DNA from: Tychonema litorale BBK16
GTDB lineage: Bacteria; Cyanobacteriota; Cyanobacteriia; Cyanobacteriales; Microcoleaceae
DNA length: 6,073 nucleotides
Reading direction: 5' to 3'
Assembly (NCBI RefSeq): GCF_021648855.1
Contig: NZ_JAKJHX010000183.1
Coordinates: 1-6,073, forward strand
Each line of letters starts with the position of its first letter. The stretch's first letter is position 1. This document shows positions 6,073-6,073 of this stretch, piece by piece. The position numbers were made by a program, and so were the translations under genes. The notes below the pieces were generated by a model that did not search any database, was not told the origin of the DNA, and was given only the letters and a program-made list of their open reading frames with translations.

Positions 6073-6073
6073 C

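Overview
The window most likely comes from a filamentous cyanobacterium. RpoC2 exists as a separate beta-prime polypeptide with the end of a large trigger-loop insertion, an arrangement typical of cyanobacteria and plastids. GATCG-rich sequence is frequent, with two perfect HIP1 octamers (GCGATCGC). The spacers and one gene carry the 7-bp-period repeats common in filamentous cyanobacteria. The genus cannot be fixed from this stretch; an Oscillatoriales/Microcoleus-like source is only a guess.

Layout, left to right. (1) At 2-409, minus strand, is the 5' part of a MalK/UgpC-type sugar ABC transporter ATPase, cut by the left edge. (2) At 410-574 is a repeat-rich spacer with a 14-bp palindrome beside the ATPase start, a GGGCATG heptamer array, a hairpin-forming repeat and a tandem nonamer. 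(3) At 575-3127, minus strand, is a complete 850-residue GyrA/ParC-family type IIA topoisomerase subunit. It has no recognisable GyrA-box, so it resembles the second, topoisomerase IV-like GyrA paralogue of cyanobacteria. (4) At 3128-3589 is a divergent spacer without a supported gene. (5) At 3590-3988, plus strand, is a stand-alone CheY/DivK-like receiver. (6) At 3989-4353 is a convergent spacer made largely of direct and inverted repeats. (7) At 4354-6072, minus strand, is the 3' part of rpoC2, cut by the right edge, ending in a long acidic tail.

The genes are core functions (transcription, chromosome topology, signalling, sugar import) that share no obvious pathway. The topoisomerase gene and the ATPase gene are co-directional with 165 bp between them. 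The receiver gene diverges from the topoisomerase gene and converges on rpoC2. No partner histidine kinase and no other sugar-transport gene is visible.

I found no defence system, mobile element with a transposase, CRISPR array or RNA gene. The points most worth checking are a heptamer repeat inside the ATPase reading frame that would end the protein early if the array continues, the lost GyrA-box and altered quinolone-pocket residue of the topoisomerase, an enlarged active-site loop in the receiver, the repeat-built hairpin between the converging genes, and the acidic RpoC2 tail.
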